A stretch of DNA of 11,546 bases, taken from the NCBI GenBank assembly GCA_900765465.1, contig CAAFRM010000086.1:1-11546 (forward strand). The letters run 5' to 3'. The position numbers and the translations under genes are program-made. Positions 1-6,324 of the stretch are shown here, piece after piece (the first letter of the stretch is position 1; the number at the start of each line of letters is the position of its first letter). The DNA comes from an uncultured Prevotella sp. Lineage in GTDB: Bacteria; Bacteroidota; Bacteroidia; Bacteroidales; Bacteroidaceae. The notes beneath the pieces are model-generated. The model ran no database searches and was not told where the DNA came from. It saw only the letters and a list, made by a program, of their open reading frames with translations.

Positions 1-176
1 AGAACGGAACCGACCATGAAATCGACAAAGTTCTTAAACAAGATGTTCGCGGTGTTTTTACTACGGGTAAAGCCCGCCTCGCAGAGGGCGAATCCCGGCT
101 GCATGAAAAAGACCAACATGGCTGCCAAGAGCATCCACACGGTATCTAATGAAATTCCTAAATCCTGTACACTCAT
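1..176 (-). CDS. amt: Ammonium transporter Amt, N-terminal part (3' end outside window)
   Basis: This is the first 58 codons of an Amt/MEP/Rh ammonium channel, an inner-membrane trimer that conducts ammonium into the cell. The translation starts MSVQDLGISLDTVWMLLAAM and continues with a hydrophobic first helix, then the family-typical sequence FFMQPGFALCEAGFTRSKNT, followed by NILFKN and a second membrane segment. The M-Q-P-G-F-A..E-A-G-F.R-S-K-N pattern is characteristic of Amt helix 1 and its following loop. The ATG at 176-174 fits the expected N-terminus; an ATG five bases upstream is out of frame. The gene lies 66 bp downstream of glnK in the same direction, the usual glnK-amt pairing in which the P-II protein gates the channel. 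The upstream spacer shows no clear terminator or Shine-Dalgarno sequence, so co-transcription with glnK is likely. The C-terminal part, including the GlnK-binding tail, cannot be seen. Confidence 0.93.
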   Translation of the reverse strand, partial: MSVQDLGISLDTVWMLLAAMLVFFMQPGFALCEAGFTRSKNTANILFKNFVDFMVGSV

Positions 177-242
177 AACATAAAAACTTTAAAGTGTTCT
201 TTTACCTTAAAACTTACTCTCTCTCCTTCCATACCGCAATCG

Positions 243-599
243 TTATTTCTCCTGCTCGGCATTATAAAGTGCGATGTCGCCTCTTTCACCTGTGCGGATT
301 CTCACGGTATCCTCTACAGGAATTACAAAGATTCGACCATCACCAATCTCGCCTGTGCGGGCAGCCTCCTGGATGGCATTAATTGTTTTCTCCACGTTCT
401 TGTCGCGAACAACGATGTTCAACAATACGCGCTCAATACTGCTGGTATCATACATGACACCACGATAGATACGCGCCTGTCGCATCTTGCCCTCGCCTCT
501 TACATCGTAGTAAGAGAACCACTCGATGTCGGCGGCAAGCAATGCTTCCTTTACATCCTCGAACTTTGTCTTGCGGATGATTGCTTCAATCTTTTTCAT
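243..599 (-). CDS. glnK: P-II family nitrogen regulator, GlnK type
   Basis: This 118-residue protein is a P-II signal transducer, a cytoplasmic trimer that senses ATP/ADP and 2-oxoglutarate and controls ammonium uptake, here most likely by blocking the adjacent Amt. The N-terminus MKKIEAIIRKTKFEDVKEAL matches the P-II fold. The B-loop is TGEIGDGRIFV (residues 82-92) and the C-loop is RIRTGERGD (100-108). The T-loop (about 37-54) carries YRG at 45-47 and a tyrosine at 50 next to the uridylylation position of E. coli GlnB (Tyr51). It is one residue shorter than in E. coli and lacks the usual R-Q-K-G-H-T-E stretch. By ungapped alignment M39 stands where Gln39 normally contacts Mg-ATP/2-oxoglutarate, and R89 and R57 replace Lys90 and Lys58. 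The start at 599 is supported by AGGAGAG about 6 bases upstream. Family identity is certain; the ligand consequences are inference. Confidence 0.95.
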   Translation of the reverse strand: MKKIEAIIRKTKFEDVKEALLAADIEWFSYYDVRGEGKMRQARIYRGVMYDTSSIERVLLNIVVRDKNVEKTINAIQEAARTGEIGDGRIFVIPVEDTVRIRTGERGDIALYNAEQEK

Positions 600-604
600 G
601 TCAA

Positions 605-611
605 TCTCTCC
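605..611 (-). promoter_or_regulatory. Ribosome binding site of glnK
   Basis: On the minus strand the bases before the glnK ATG read AGGAGAGATTGAC, giving a purine-rich Shine-Dalgarno core about 6 bases before the start. It is notable because the other genes in the window lack an obvious Shine-Dalgarno sequence, and it fixes the glnK start. Confidence 0.7.
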
Positions 612-645
612 TATTCTTTAAATTACGTTTTGTTTGATTTCGAGT

Positions 646-679
646 GCAAAGTTACGACTTTTTGCTCAAATAAAGCCAA
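646..679 (-). promoter_or_regulatory. Bacteroidota-type promoter of glnK-amt
   Basis: The minus strand has TAACTTTGC at 654-646, an exact match to the Bacteroidota primary sigma -7 consensus TAnnTTTG. About 22 bases upstream is TTG (679-677) in a -33-like position. Transcription would start within roughly ten bases downstream of 646, leaving a short leader of about 40 bases before the glnK ATG. Further upstream to about 780 the sequence is very A/T-rich with runs of T and A, which could act as an UP-like element. No operator could be identified. Confidence 0.65.
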
Positions 680-799
680 TATTTCTTTCTTTTTGTTCTT
701 ACTATTTTTATTTACTTACTATTTGACAAAAGAAAAAGAAAATATAAATACAAAATGAAAGCAAACAAGCATTTTTGCCTTTCATTTTGCTACAAGAGT

Positions 800-862
800 T
801 AGGATAAAAGAAAAGGACCTGTATGGACAGATGCCTCGCCAGGCACTGAAACCATACAGGTC
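800..862 (-). terminator. Rho-independent terminator of the sialoglycan operon
   Basis: Read on the minus strand, just after the stop codon of the three-domain esterase gene, GACCTGTATGG (862-852) pairs perfectly with CCATACAGGTC (826-816), an 11-bp stem. The loop carries a second stem, TGCCT/AGGCA (845-841 with 836-832), around a GGCG tetraloop. The hairpin is followed by CCTTTTCTTTTATCC, a U-rich tail. On the plus strand the sequence after the hairpin is not T-rich, so the terminator appears to work mainly in the minus direction. It separates the operon from glnK-amt. Confidence 0.88.
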
Positions 863-871
863 GGATCATTA

Positions 872-3800
872 TTAACGTAAATCTACCTTCACAATACCAG
901 GCGAACGAAGCCCAGGCTTCAGTTCTCCACCTATATAATATAAGGTATGTCCACGCATAACTACTTGGGCGCCCGCCCTAGCAAGCAGCGGACTTTCAGG
1001 GAATGGAGTTTCCCATTTCCCTGTGTTTAAACTATAAACTAACAAATTATCATTAAACTTATACCACGAAATATCTTTCTTCAGATAATCAGGCTTCGCC
1101 ACCATGGAATAGGTTCCGCTGATGGCATCCCAGAAGATTTCCTTGTTCACACCTCCGGCGCAGACGATGGCGGGATTGCCCGATGGGCTTACTGCCAGCA
1201 TGGCTGTGGCTCCCGTAAGGGTGAGTTCATCGCCCTGAGGATTGCGTGGCGCAGGGAGCGATGTCCAGCTCTTGCTCTCAGGATGATAGCACAAGCCCGA
1301 TGTGGCTACCAGGCTCGACTTGCCGTTCTCGTAGAAGCCGCCCCATACATAAAGCTCGCCACGGTAGGCAGCACACACAGGCTGAACCCTTGGCTCGCCT
1401 ATCAGCTCTGTTTCGTGCTGCCAGGCTGAAGCCAGCTTTTTTGCCGCATCTTTCTTACTTGTCCCGTTTTTCCAGGCTGCATCCTTTCCTATTTCCAGGC
1501 TCAGAACCGAAGCCGATGGTCTGCCATCCTGGTTGCCTCCCACCACGAAAAGGCGGGTATCAGAGAGGCAGACGCCCATGTTATCTACCGAACGTGGCAG
1601 CGACGGAAGCGATTTCAATACCGGTTTGCCACTCTCCCTGTCCAGGTGGAGGCTCAGCACGCTGCGCAACTTCTGCTCATTGTTGCAGCCGCCCACCAGA
1701 ATCAGACTGTCGCCCGAGGTAACCGTGCCGCCATAGGCTGCAGGCTCAGGCAGATGGCCTATCAGTTGCCAATCCGGGGTTTCGTCTGCATTGCCCCCCA
1801 CCTTCGCAGCATAAATGCCCGAATAATACTTCTTCTTTCCAGGCTCAGGGAAATTACACCCACCGGCTACTACCATGTAGTCGCCGATGAAACCACCATA
1901 GCAGGCTGATACACCCAGGTCATACCCAGCCTCCCCTGCAGGGAAGCCGGATATGGTTTTGATGTTAGAATACTGTTTTTTAGGATCTGATTTCATTGTA
2001 CAACAACTATTTATGATTGTAATGATAGAATCTGTATCTCCACGGAAGGTTGAAGCCGGAAGCCCATCGCTGTTCACCAGATTGGCTCGGGTAAACGGCT
2101 GCCATCCGTATCTCACGAATCTCGGAAGCTTGACCTCAGGAGATGTCAGTCTCACCTGGTCGCCCTCTATCTTCGCCTGTGCCGGATAGAACATGCCTTC
2201 TTCCCCGGCTATCTCGAAGCAGCGAGGCGAGTTGCCATCCGATGTGCGGAGTCCATCGCCATAGGCGAAGGATACCACCAGGGCATCGCCCTCTCTTTCC
2301 ACCTTATTATATATAGGACCCGATGGGGTTACACCGTGACCATAGGTCTGGTTCAATGCCCAGCGCCCCAGGCGCTCGCCCACAGGCTGCTTATTCGTTG
2401 GATGCACATCAAGAGAGTCACCATAATCAGAAGATACCGCCATTCCGGTATTTGGAATTGACTTCATCAATCGGAGCTGACTATCTCTGAACCACGTCCA
2501 GGAAGGACGGTTCAAACTAGACAGCTGCACGAAATAGAACGGCATCTGCGGATTCTTCCAGTTGGTTCGCCAACTGTCTACCAGCAGACGGAAGAGCTGA
2601 CTGTGGGCATCCATATTATGCGCATTCGATTCGCCCTGATACCAGATGACACCCTTGATAGGATACTGCTGCAGAGGCAGGATTCCGCTCTCGTAGAGAT
2701 AGCATGGCTCGTAAGGATGACGGCCCAGATGGGTGGCATCGTTGGTAAGGTTCCGGGCAGCTCTGCCACGCACCCAATCCTGGATAAAGTCGTTCTGCAG
2801 CCAGTTGCGCAGGATGGCAGGGAACCGGGTTTCCAGGGTGTTTCTATCTACCCATGCCTCGGTAGGCGCACCGCCGATGGCATTGCATATCAAGCCCACT
2901 GGCACCTTCAGACTGTCACGCAGCATCTTGCCGTAGTAATAAGCCACGGCAGAGAACTGGGCTGCCGTCTCGGGGGTAGCCCCCTGCCAAGTGGTATTCC
3001 TGTAATACTGCAGATGGTTCAGCGAATCCAGACAGGATGCCGGCCATGCCACATCGTAGGTTTCCCAGCGGCCCTTCATGTCGAAGAGGCGCAGGTCGGG
3101 ATCGTTCGCTTGGGCGATGTCACGCTTGCCGGTGGAAGCCTGGTTCAGCCGGAACGCCATGTTCGACTGGCCTGAGCACAGCCACACTTCGCCCACTGCC
3201 ACATGGTGGTATTCCTTCTTCTGCTTGCCCGCCTGGATGGTGAGCGTATAGTCGGTGCCCACAGGCAGCGGCTGCAGCACTACGCTCCATTCGCCCCGGT
3301 TGTTGGCAACGGCAGAAGCCTTCTGTCCGGCAATGCTCACCGTTACCTGATCGCCCGTGTTGGCGATGCCATGGATATCCAGCGACTGGTTGCGCTGCAG
3401 CACCATGTGGTCTGTATAGAGAGAGGACATCTGGAGTCCGCCATAGTTTCCGGTGATGCCGCCATAAACGGTCTTTGCCAGGATGCCTGCCCCTTCCGGG
3501 TTGGGATGGATGGCATCCGGCAACAGGTTAGGATAAGGATAGAGCGGTGCATGAAAATCGATGAGTTCGGCACCACTCACCCGAGCCACCACCTTGATGG
3601 CTTCCTGTATCTCATCGTGCCACTGCTTGGTACCTGAAATGAATCGGGGATGGCGGTGGGCTATCGGCGTCATGCAAGCCAGGATAAAGCGTACCTTGGG
3701 ATTGGCAGAACGCAGAGAGTCCATCAATGAAAGATAGTCCTTTACAAATTCGTCTCGATAGTTAGGCCAGTTTCTCGGGTCGGTATCGTTGATGCCCAGA

Positions 3801-4141
3801 TGGATGACGGCGATGTCGCCCTTGAAGGCCATCGCCTGTTTGTATTCTTCCTGCTTCATATAGGGGCGGTGGCCGTGGTTCAGCAGGGTGGCACCCGGTT
3901 TTCCGAAGTTGCCTACCAGATATTTGTCGCCCAGCATTTTCTGCAGTTGTACGGGATAGGAGAAATGCTCTCTATCCTCGATTCCCGTGCCATAGGTGAT
4001 ACTGTTGCCCACGCAAGCCACCTTGATTTTCTGCACAGTTTTCTTTCGGGCAGCCCCAACAGAGAGGGAGCCCGTGAGGAGCATCGACAGCATCAAAGCC
4101 GTCAACACTCCCTTTGGATTCATTAATTTATCATACAACAT
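872..4141 (-). CDS. Three-domain protein: SGNH/GDSL esterase, sialate O-acetylesterase, permuted NanM-type Kelch mutarotase
   Basis: This 1089-residue secreted protein has a signal peptide (about 1-31) and three enzyme-like regions. Residues 38-228 are an SGNH/GDSL esterase with GNSIT (Ser47), Gly83, GIND (Asn118) and DAIH (Asp209, His212). Residues 235-700 are a SASA domain: SLYTDHMVLQRN entry strand, SGQSNM (Ser326), WYQGESN (501-506), DVHP (Asp578, His580) and a typical SASTFR-like end (PASTFR, 695-700). Residues 720-1089 are a Kelch-repeat propeller with repeated VVAGG, ILVGG, VVGG, VWGG and YIGG strands, matching the cyclically permuted mutarotase family related to NanM/YjhT. The expected role is periplasmic de-O-acetylation and anomer conversion of released sialic acid. 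The gene follows the GH20 gene by 42 bp and ends the operon. Start: ATG at 4141, with M7 (4123) an equally good alternative giving MNPKG before the hydrophobic core. Domain assignments are firm; substrate specificity is inferred from family and context. Confidence 0.9.
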   Translation of the reverse strand: MLYDKLMNPKGVLTALMLSMLLTGSLSVGAARKKTVQKIKVACVGNSITYGTGIEDREHFSYPVQLQKMLGDKYLVGNFGKPGATLLNHGHRPYMKQEEYKQAMAFKGDIAVIHLGINDTDPRNWPNYRDEFVKDYLSLMDSLRSANPKVRFILACMTPIAHRHPRFISGTKQWHDEIQEAIKVVARVSGAELIDFHAPLYPYPNLLPDAIHPNPEGAGILAKTVYGGITGNYGGLQMSSLYTDHMVLQRNQSLDIHGIANTGDQVTVSIAGQKASAVANNRGEWSVVLQPLPVGTDYTLTIQAGKQKKEYHHVAVGEVWLCSGQSNMAFRLNQASTGKRDIAQANDPDLRLFDMKGRWETYDVAWPASCLDSLNHLQYYRNTTWQGATPETAAQFSAVAYYYGKMLRDSLKVPVGLICNAIGGAPTEAWVDRNTLETRFPAILRNWLQNDFIQDWVRGRAARNLTNDATHLGRHPYEPCYLYESGILPLQQYPIKGVIWYQGESNAHNMDAHSQLFRLLVDSWRTNWKNPQMPFYFVQLSSLNRPSWTWFRDSQLRLMKSIPNTGMAVSSDYGDSLDVHPTNKQPVGERLGRWALNQTYGHGVTPSGPIYNKVEREGDALVVSFAYGDGLRTSDGNSPRCFEIAGEEGMFYPAQAKIEGDQVRLTSPEVKLPRFVRYGWQPFTRANLVNSDGLPASTFRGDTDSIITIINSCCTMKSDPKKQYSNIKTISGFPAGEAGYDLGVSACYGGFIGDYMVVAGGCNFPEPGKKKYYSGIYAAKVGGNADETPDWQLIGHLPEPAAYGGTVTSGDSLILVGGCNNEQKLRSVLSLHLDRESGKPVLKSLPSLPRSVDNMGVCLSDTRLFVVGGNQDGRPSASVLSLEIGKDAAWKNGTSKKDAAKKLASAWQHETELIGEPRVQPVCAAYRGELYVWGGFYENGKSSLVATSGLCYHPESKSWTSLPAPRNPQGDELTLTGATAMLAVSPSGNPAIVCAGGVNKEIFWDAISGTYSMVAKPDYLKKDISWYKFNDNLLVYSLNTGKWETPFPESPLLARAGAQVVMRGHTLYYIGGELKPGLRSPGIVKVDLR

Positions 4142-4183
4142 AACCTATATAAATATAACCAATTATAACCTTCTAATTCGATA

Positions 4184-6049
4184 TTACTCGTCGAGGATAG
4201 CAGCCGTGAACATCCACTTTACGAGGCGGGTCTCCTTAGAGGAGAACTTGCCTACAGGAAGCTTCAGCATCAGCTTGTTCCACCCCTTCTTCAGGGTGAT
4301 ATCTATCGCCGGACGAGACATGTAATTCTCATTCTTCAGCGTAATCTCGTTAGAGCGCTCGGTGTTCGTGTTCTCCCAAACAGGAGGCATGATTTCCTTG
4401 CCGTTGATCCAGGCACGGCTGCACTTGTAATCCCAGGTGCCCTGACGGGGAGCCAAGTCGCTCTCTGAACGGCTGTAGTTTTGAAACTCCAGCGCCAGCT
4501 TCGCCTTTCTTTCCTTTGGAGAATAAATCCATCGGGTGGCATAAGCGGTGTGGTTCTCCTGAGGGTTGGCGTAGAAGCCGGGAACCAGCGTACCCCATAC
4601 ATGGCGCAGATAGATGCCGTTGCCGATGATCTTGCGGGTCTTGTAAGTCTTGCCCTCATACTGATATACGGAATCTTCCTGCTGCTCAGGTGGGAACACC
4701 TTGTTCAAATCACCTTCGTTAGGGAAGGCATCGGTAATCTGCCACTCGCTCTGGGTCTGGCAAACGTATGGGAACGGAACTTCCTTCAGCCAGGTCTTCT
4801 TCTGCCACAGCAGGCGGTGTTCAAACTCCTTGAACGCAGCCAACTGCTCCGGCTCGTCTTCCCACAGCAGGGTGCCCTTGCCATCAAAATAGCAGTTGCC
4901 GCCTCCACGCCAGGCACGTTCTGCCAGGGTGAGCATATAAGGATAGAAGTTGTTTTCTGCCAACAGCTGTGGGGTATTGTCTATGAAGCGGTCGTTCCAG
5001 AAGGCTACAATGCAGCCAGCCAGGTCGTCGCTGCCCTCAGGCTGGTTGTAGATGCGGCTGTTGAACATCGCCACCAAGTCGGCGTAGGTATCGAAGTGGT
5101 TGGCGTAGTGGTAGCGGCAGTCGATGGCAGGGATGCCCTTCTGTGCTTTTCCACGATAGCTCCAGAGCTGAGTCATGTCGATTTCGCCCGGTTTATAGTT
5201 CCACCCAGGGTTATAGGAGATAACCTTCTTGCCCTTGTCGCGGATGTATTTCACCATCATCGGAACGAAATCCGGATTGGTGAACTGAACCTCGTCGGTT
5301 CCTATATGGAGATAAGGTACATCGAACGTAGCGCATACCTCATCAATGATATCTTTCAGAATCAGAGTGCCCTTCTCGCTCTGCATATCGGTCTTGAAGG
5401 TACGCTCAAAGGCAGCACTGTGTCCCGGCATATCGATTTCCGGAATCAGGAGCACCTGATGCTGCTTGCAGAATTCCACCAGTTGGCGAGCCTCATCCAG
5501 GGTATAGAACTTGCCCTTTTCGCGCTCCATGTTTTCAGGCGCATTGAGCTGCGGATATTTCTTGCATTCCAGTCGCCAAGCCTGGTTTTCGGTGAGATGC
5601 CAGTGGAAGACATTGATCTTGTATCTGCTGAGGAGACTGATTTCACGCTTCAGTTCCTCTAGGGGAATATAGCTTCTGCCCACATCGTGCATGAAGCCAC
5701 GGATGCGGAAGGCAGGCCAGTCGGTGATGTCACACTGTGGCACCCAAGTCTTTTTATTTTTAGTGTATTTTAGTTGTTCCAGCGTCTGTCGTCCCCAATA
5801 CATACCCTTCGGGGTGGTAGCTTCCAGAATAATCTTCTTAGGAGTAATAGACAGATGGTAAGCCTCCTCCTGGAACTTAGCTCCTTCAATCCGGGTTACA
5901 ATTCTTTCTTCTATCGTTAACTCGCCGCTGGATTTCTTGCCATTGAAACTATACTTCTGAGGCAGAGGCAATAATGAGGATGGGTAATTGGCTGAGATGC
6001 CAGCCATGCAGCAAAAAACGGATAACAAAATTAACAAGAGTCTATTCAT
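4184..6049 (-). CDS. GH20 beta-N-acetylhexosaminidase, secreted
   Basis: This 621-residue enzyme removes terminal beta-linked GlcNAc or GalNAc from glycans by substrate-assisted catalysis. A signal peptide (MNRLLLILLSVFCCMAGISA) ends at a likely ISA cleavage site; the two cysteines do not sit in a proper lipobox, so a soluble periplasmic enzyme is favoured. Residues about 22-108 are the GH20b-like N-terminal domain. The TIM barrel starts near 114 with RGFMHDVGRSYIP, where Asp122 and Arg125 contact the sugar. It continues with NVFHWHLTENQAWRLE (146-161), PEIDMPGH (203-210) and HIGTDEVQ (248-255), whose Asp252-Glu253 is the catalytic pair. The barrel ends near 415. Residues 440-621 form an additional C-terminal beta-rich region containing RAWINGKE (545-552). 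Among sialidase, SusCD and sialate-esterase genes, the enzyme most likely acts on host N-glycans or mucin after desialylation. It follows the SusD gene after a 275-bp repeat-bearing gap. Confidence 0.93.
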   Translation of the reverse strand: MNRLLLILLSVFCCMAGISANYPSSLLPLPQKYSFNGKKSSGELTIEERIVTRIEGAKFQEEAYHLSITPKKIILEATTPKGMYWGRQTLEQLKYTKNKKTWVPQCDITDWPAFRIRGFMHDVGRSYIPLEELKREISLLSRYKINVFHWHLTENQAWRLECKKYPQLNAPENMEREKGKFYTLDEARQLVEFCKQHQVLLIPEIDMPGHSAAFERTFKTDMQSEKGTLILKDIIDEVCATFDVPYLHIGTDEVQFTNPDFVPMMVKYIRDKGKKVISYNPGWNYKPGEIDMTQLWSYRGKAQKGIPAIDCRYHYANHFDTYADLVAMFNSRIYNQPEGSDDLAGCIVAFWNDRFIDNTPQLLAENNFYPYMLTLAERAWRGGGNCYFDGKGTLLWEDEPEQLAAFKEFEHRLLWQKKTWLKEVPFPYVCQTQSEWQITDAFPNEGDLNKVFPPEQQEDSVYQYEGKTYKTRKIIGNGIYLRHVWGTLVPGFYANPQENHTAYATRWIYSPKERKAKLALEFQNYSRSESDLAPRQGTWDYKCSRAWINGKEIMPPVWENTNTERSNEITLKNENYMSRPAIDITLKKGWNKLMLKLPVGKFSSKETRLVKWMFTAAILDE

Positions 6050-6087
6050 GAGAGTAAGATTTTATTAAGAAGAGAGGGAATGTCCCA

Positions 6088-6220
6088 CAGATTTCACAGA
6101 TTTACACAGATTTTAGACCTGCTCGATCTTTTGGGAAAAAGTCACGCAGATTTCGCAGATAACGCAGATTTTAGACCTGTTCGGTCTTGGATTTCCGCAG
6201 ATTTTACTGATGACACAGAT
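6088..6220. repeat. CAGAT repeats in two diverged blocks
   Basis: CAGAT occurs at 6088, 6097, 6107, 6147, 6156, 6165, 6198 and 6216, mostly as CACAGATT or CGCAGATT. The first six form two triplets with 9-10 bp internal spacing. Each triplet ends in the same 24-bp sequence, CAGATTTTAGACCTG followed by YTCGRTCTT (6107-6130 and 6165-6188, two mismatches), so the block was duplicated at an offset of 58 bp. It is too irregular and short for a CRISPR array. Similar CAGATT-rich intergenic repeats occur in many Bacteroidota genomes, as I recall. Confidence 0.7.
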
Positions 6221-6234
6221 TCTACTGGTGTAAC

Positions 6235-6263
6235 GAAGAGAGGGAACAGAATTCCCTCTCTTC
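6235..6263. repeat. Stem-loop downstream of the SusD gene
   Basis: GAAGAGAGGGAA (6235-6246) and TTCCCTCTCTTC (6252-6263) form a perfect 12-bp stem with a 5-base loop. In the operon's minus-strand transcript the hairpin is followed by GTTACACC, not a U-run, so it is not a good terminator there. On the plus strand it is followed by TCTCTTTTA, but no plus-strand gene precedes it. In the transcript it could act as a stabilising or processing structure at the 3' side of susCD. The 12-mer at 6069-6080 could pair with 6252-6263 instead, giving an alternative long-range fold. Confidence 0.6.
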
Positions 6264-6324
6264 TCTTTTATAATCAAACAAAACGATTTGCCTCATCGGC
6301 GAAATCATTTCCACAATAAGCTTC

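Larger units (their letters stand above)
600..871. other. Intergenic region between glnK and the sialoglycan operon
   Basis: This 272-bp gap holds, from left to right, the glnK ribosome binding site and promoter (605-679), an A/T-rich stretch with no recognisable gene (about 680-800), and the terminator of the upstream operon (800-862). I see no RNA gene or coding sequence in it on either strand. Confidence 0.7.
6069..6263. repeat. 195-bp intergenic element with 13-bp terminal inverted repeats
   Basis: The element begins with GAAGAGAGGGAAT (6069-6081) and ends with its exact reverse complement ATTCCCTCTCTTC (6251-6263). A second direct copy of GAAGAGAGGGAA lies at 6235-6246. Between them are eight CAGAT motifs and two diverged copies of a 24-bp unit. 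It has no credible coding sequence. The architecture resembles a miniature inverted-repeat or REP-like element. Flanks are T/A-rich (TTTTATTAA on the left, TTTTATAA on the right) but do not form an exact target duplication. Identity as a mobile or formerly mobile element is inference. Confidence 0.55.
6050..6324. other. Intergenic region between the SusD and GH20 genes
   Basis: This 275-bp gap is far wider than the other gaps in the operon (12-42 bp). Most of it is the repeat element at 6069-6263. The remaining 61 bp next to the SusD stop are A/T-rich with no visible gene. I found no TAnnTTTG promoter element for the GH20 gene here, so GH20 expression probably depends on read-through from upstream. 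Confidence 0.6.

Noticed and set aside
2603..3175. A 190-codon plus-strand open frame
   Set aside because: It is antisense to the SASA domain, where SGQSNM and WYQGESN are clearly encoded on the minus strand. Its product is low-complexity shadow sequence.
4481..5662. A 393-codon plus-strand open frame
   Set aside because: It lies entirely antisense to the GH20 gene, whose catalytic motifs are intact. Its translation has no recognisable domain, and it reflects codon bias of the opposite strand.
6088..6220. Possible CRISPR array
   Set aside because: Units are only 5-9 bp in clusters with irregular spacing (9, 10, 40, 9, 9, 33, 18), without uniform repeats or spacers and with no cas genes nearby.
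6235..6263. Rho-independent terminator ending a susCD transcript
   Set aside because: On the minus strand the hairpin is followed by GTTACACC rather than a U-run. The T-rich side faces the plus strand, where no gene precedes it.
6080..6319. A 79-codon plus-strand open frame across the repeat element
   Set aside because: Its HRFHRF and ADFADNADF patterns come directly from the CAGATT DNA repeats, so it is a repeat-translation artefact, not a gene.
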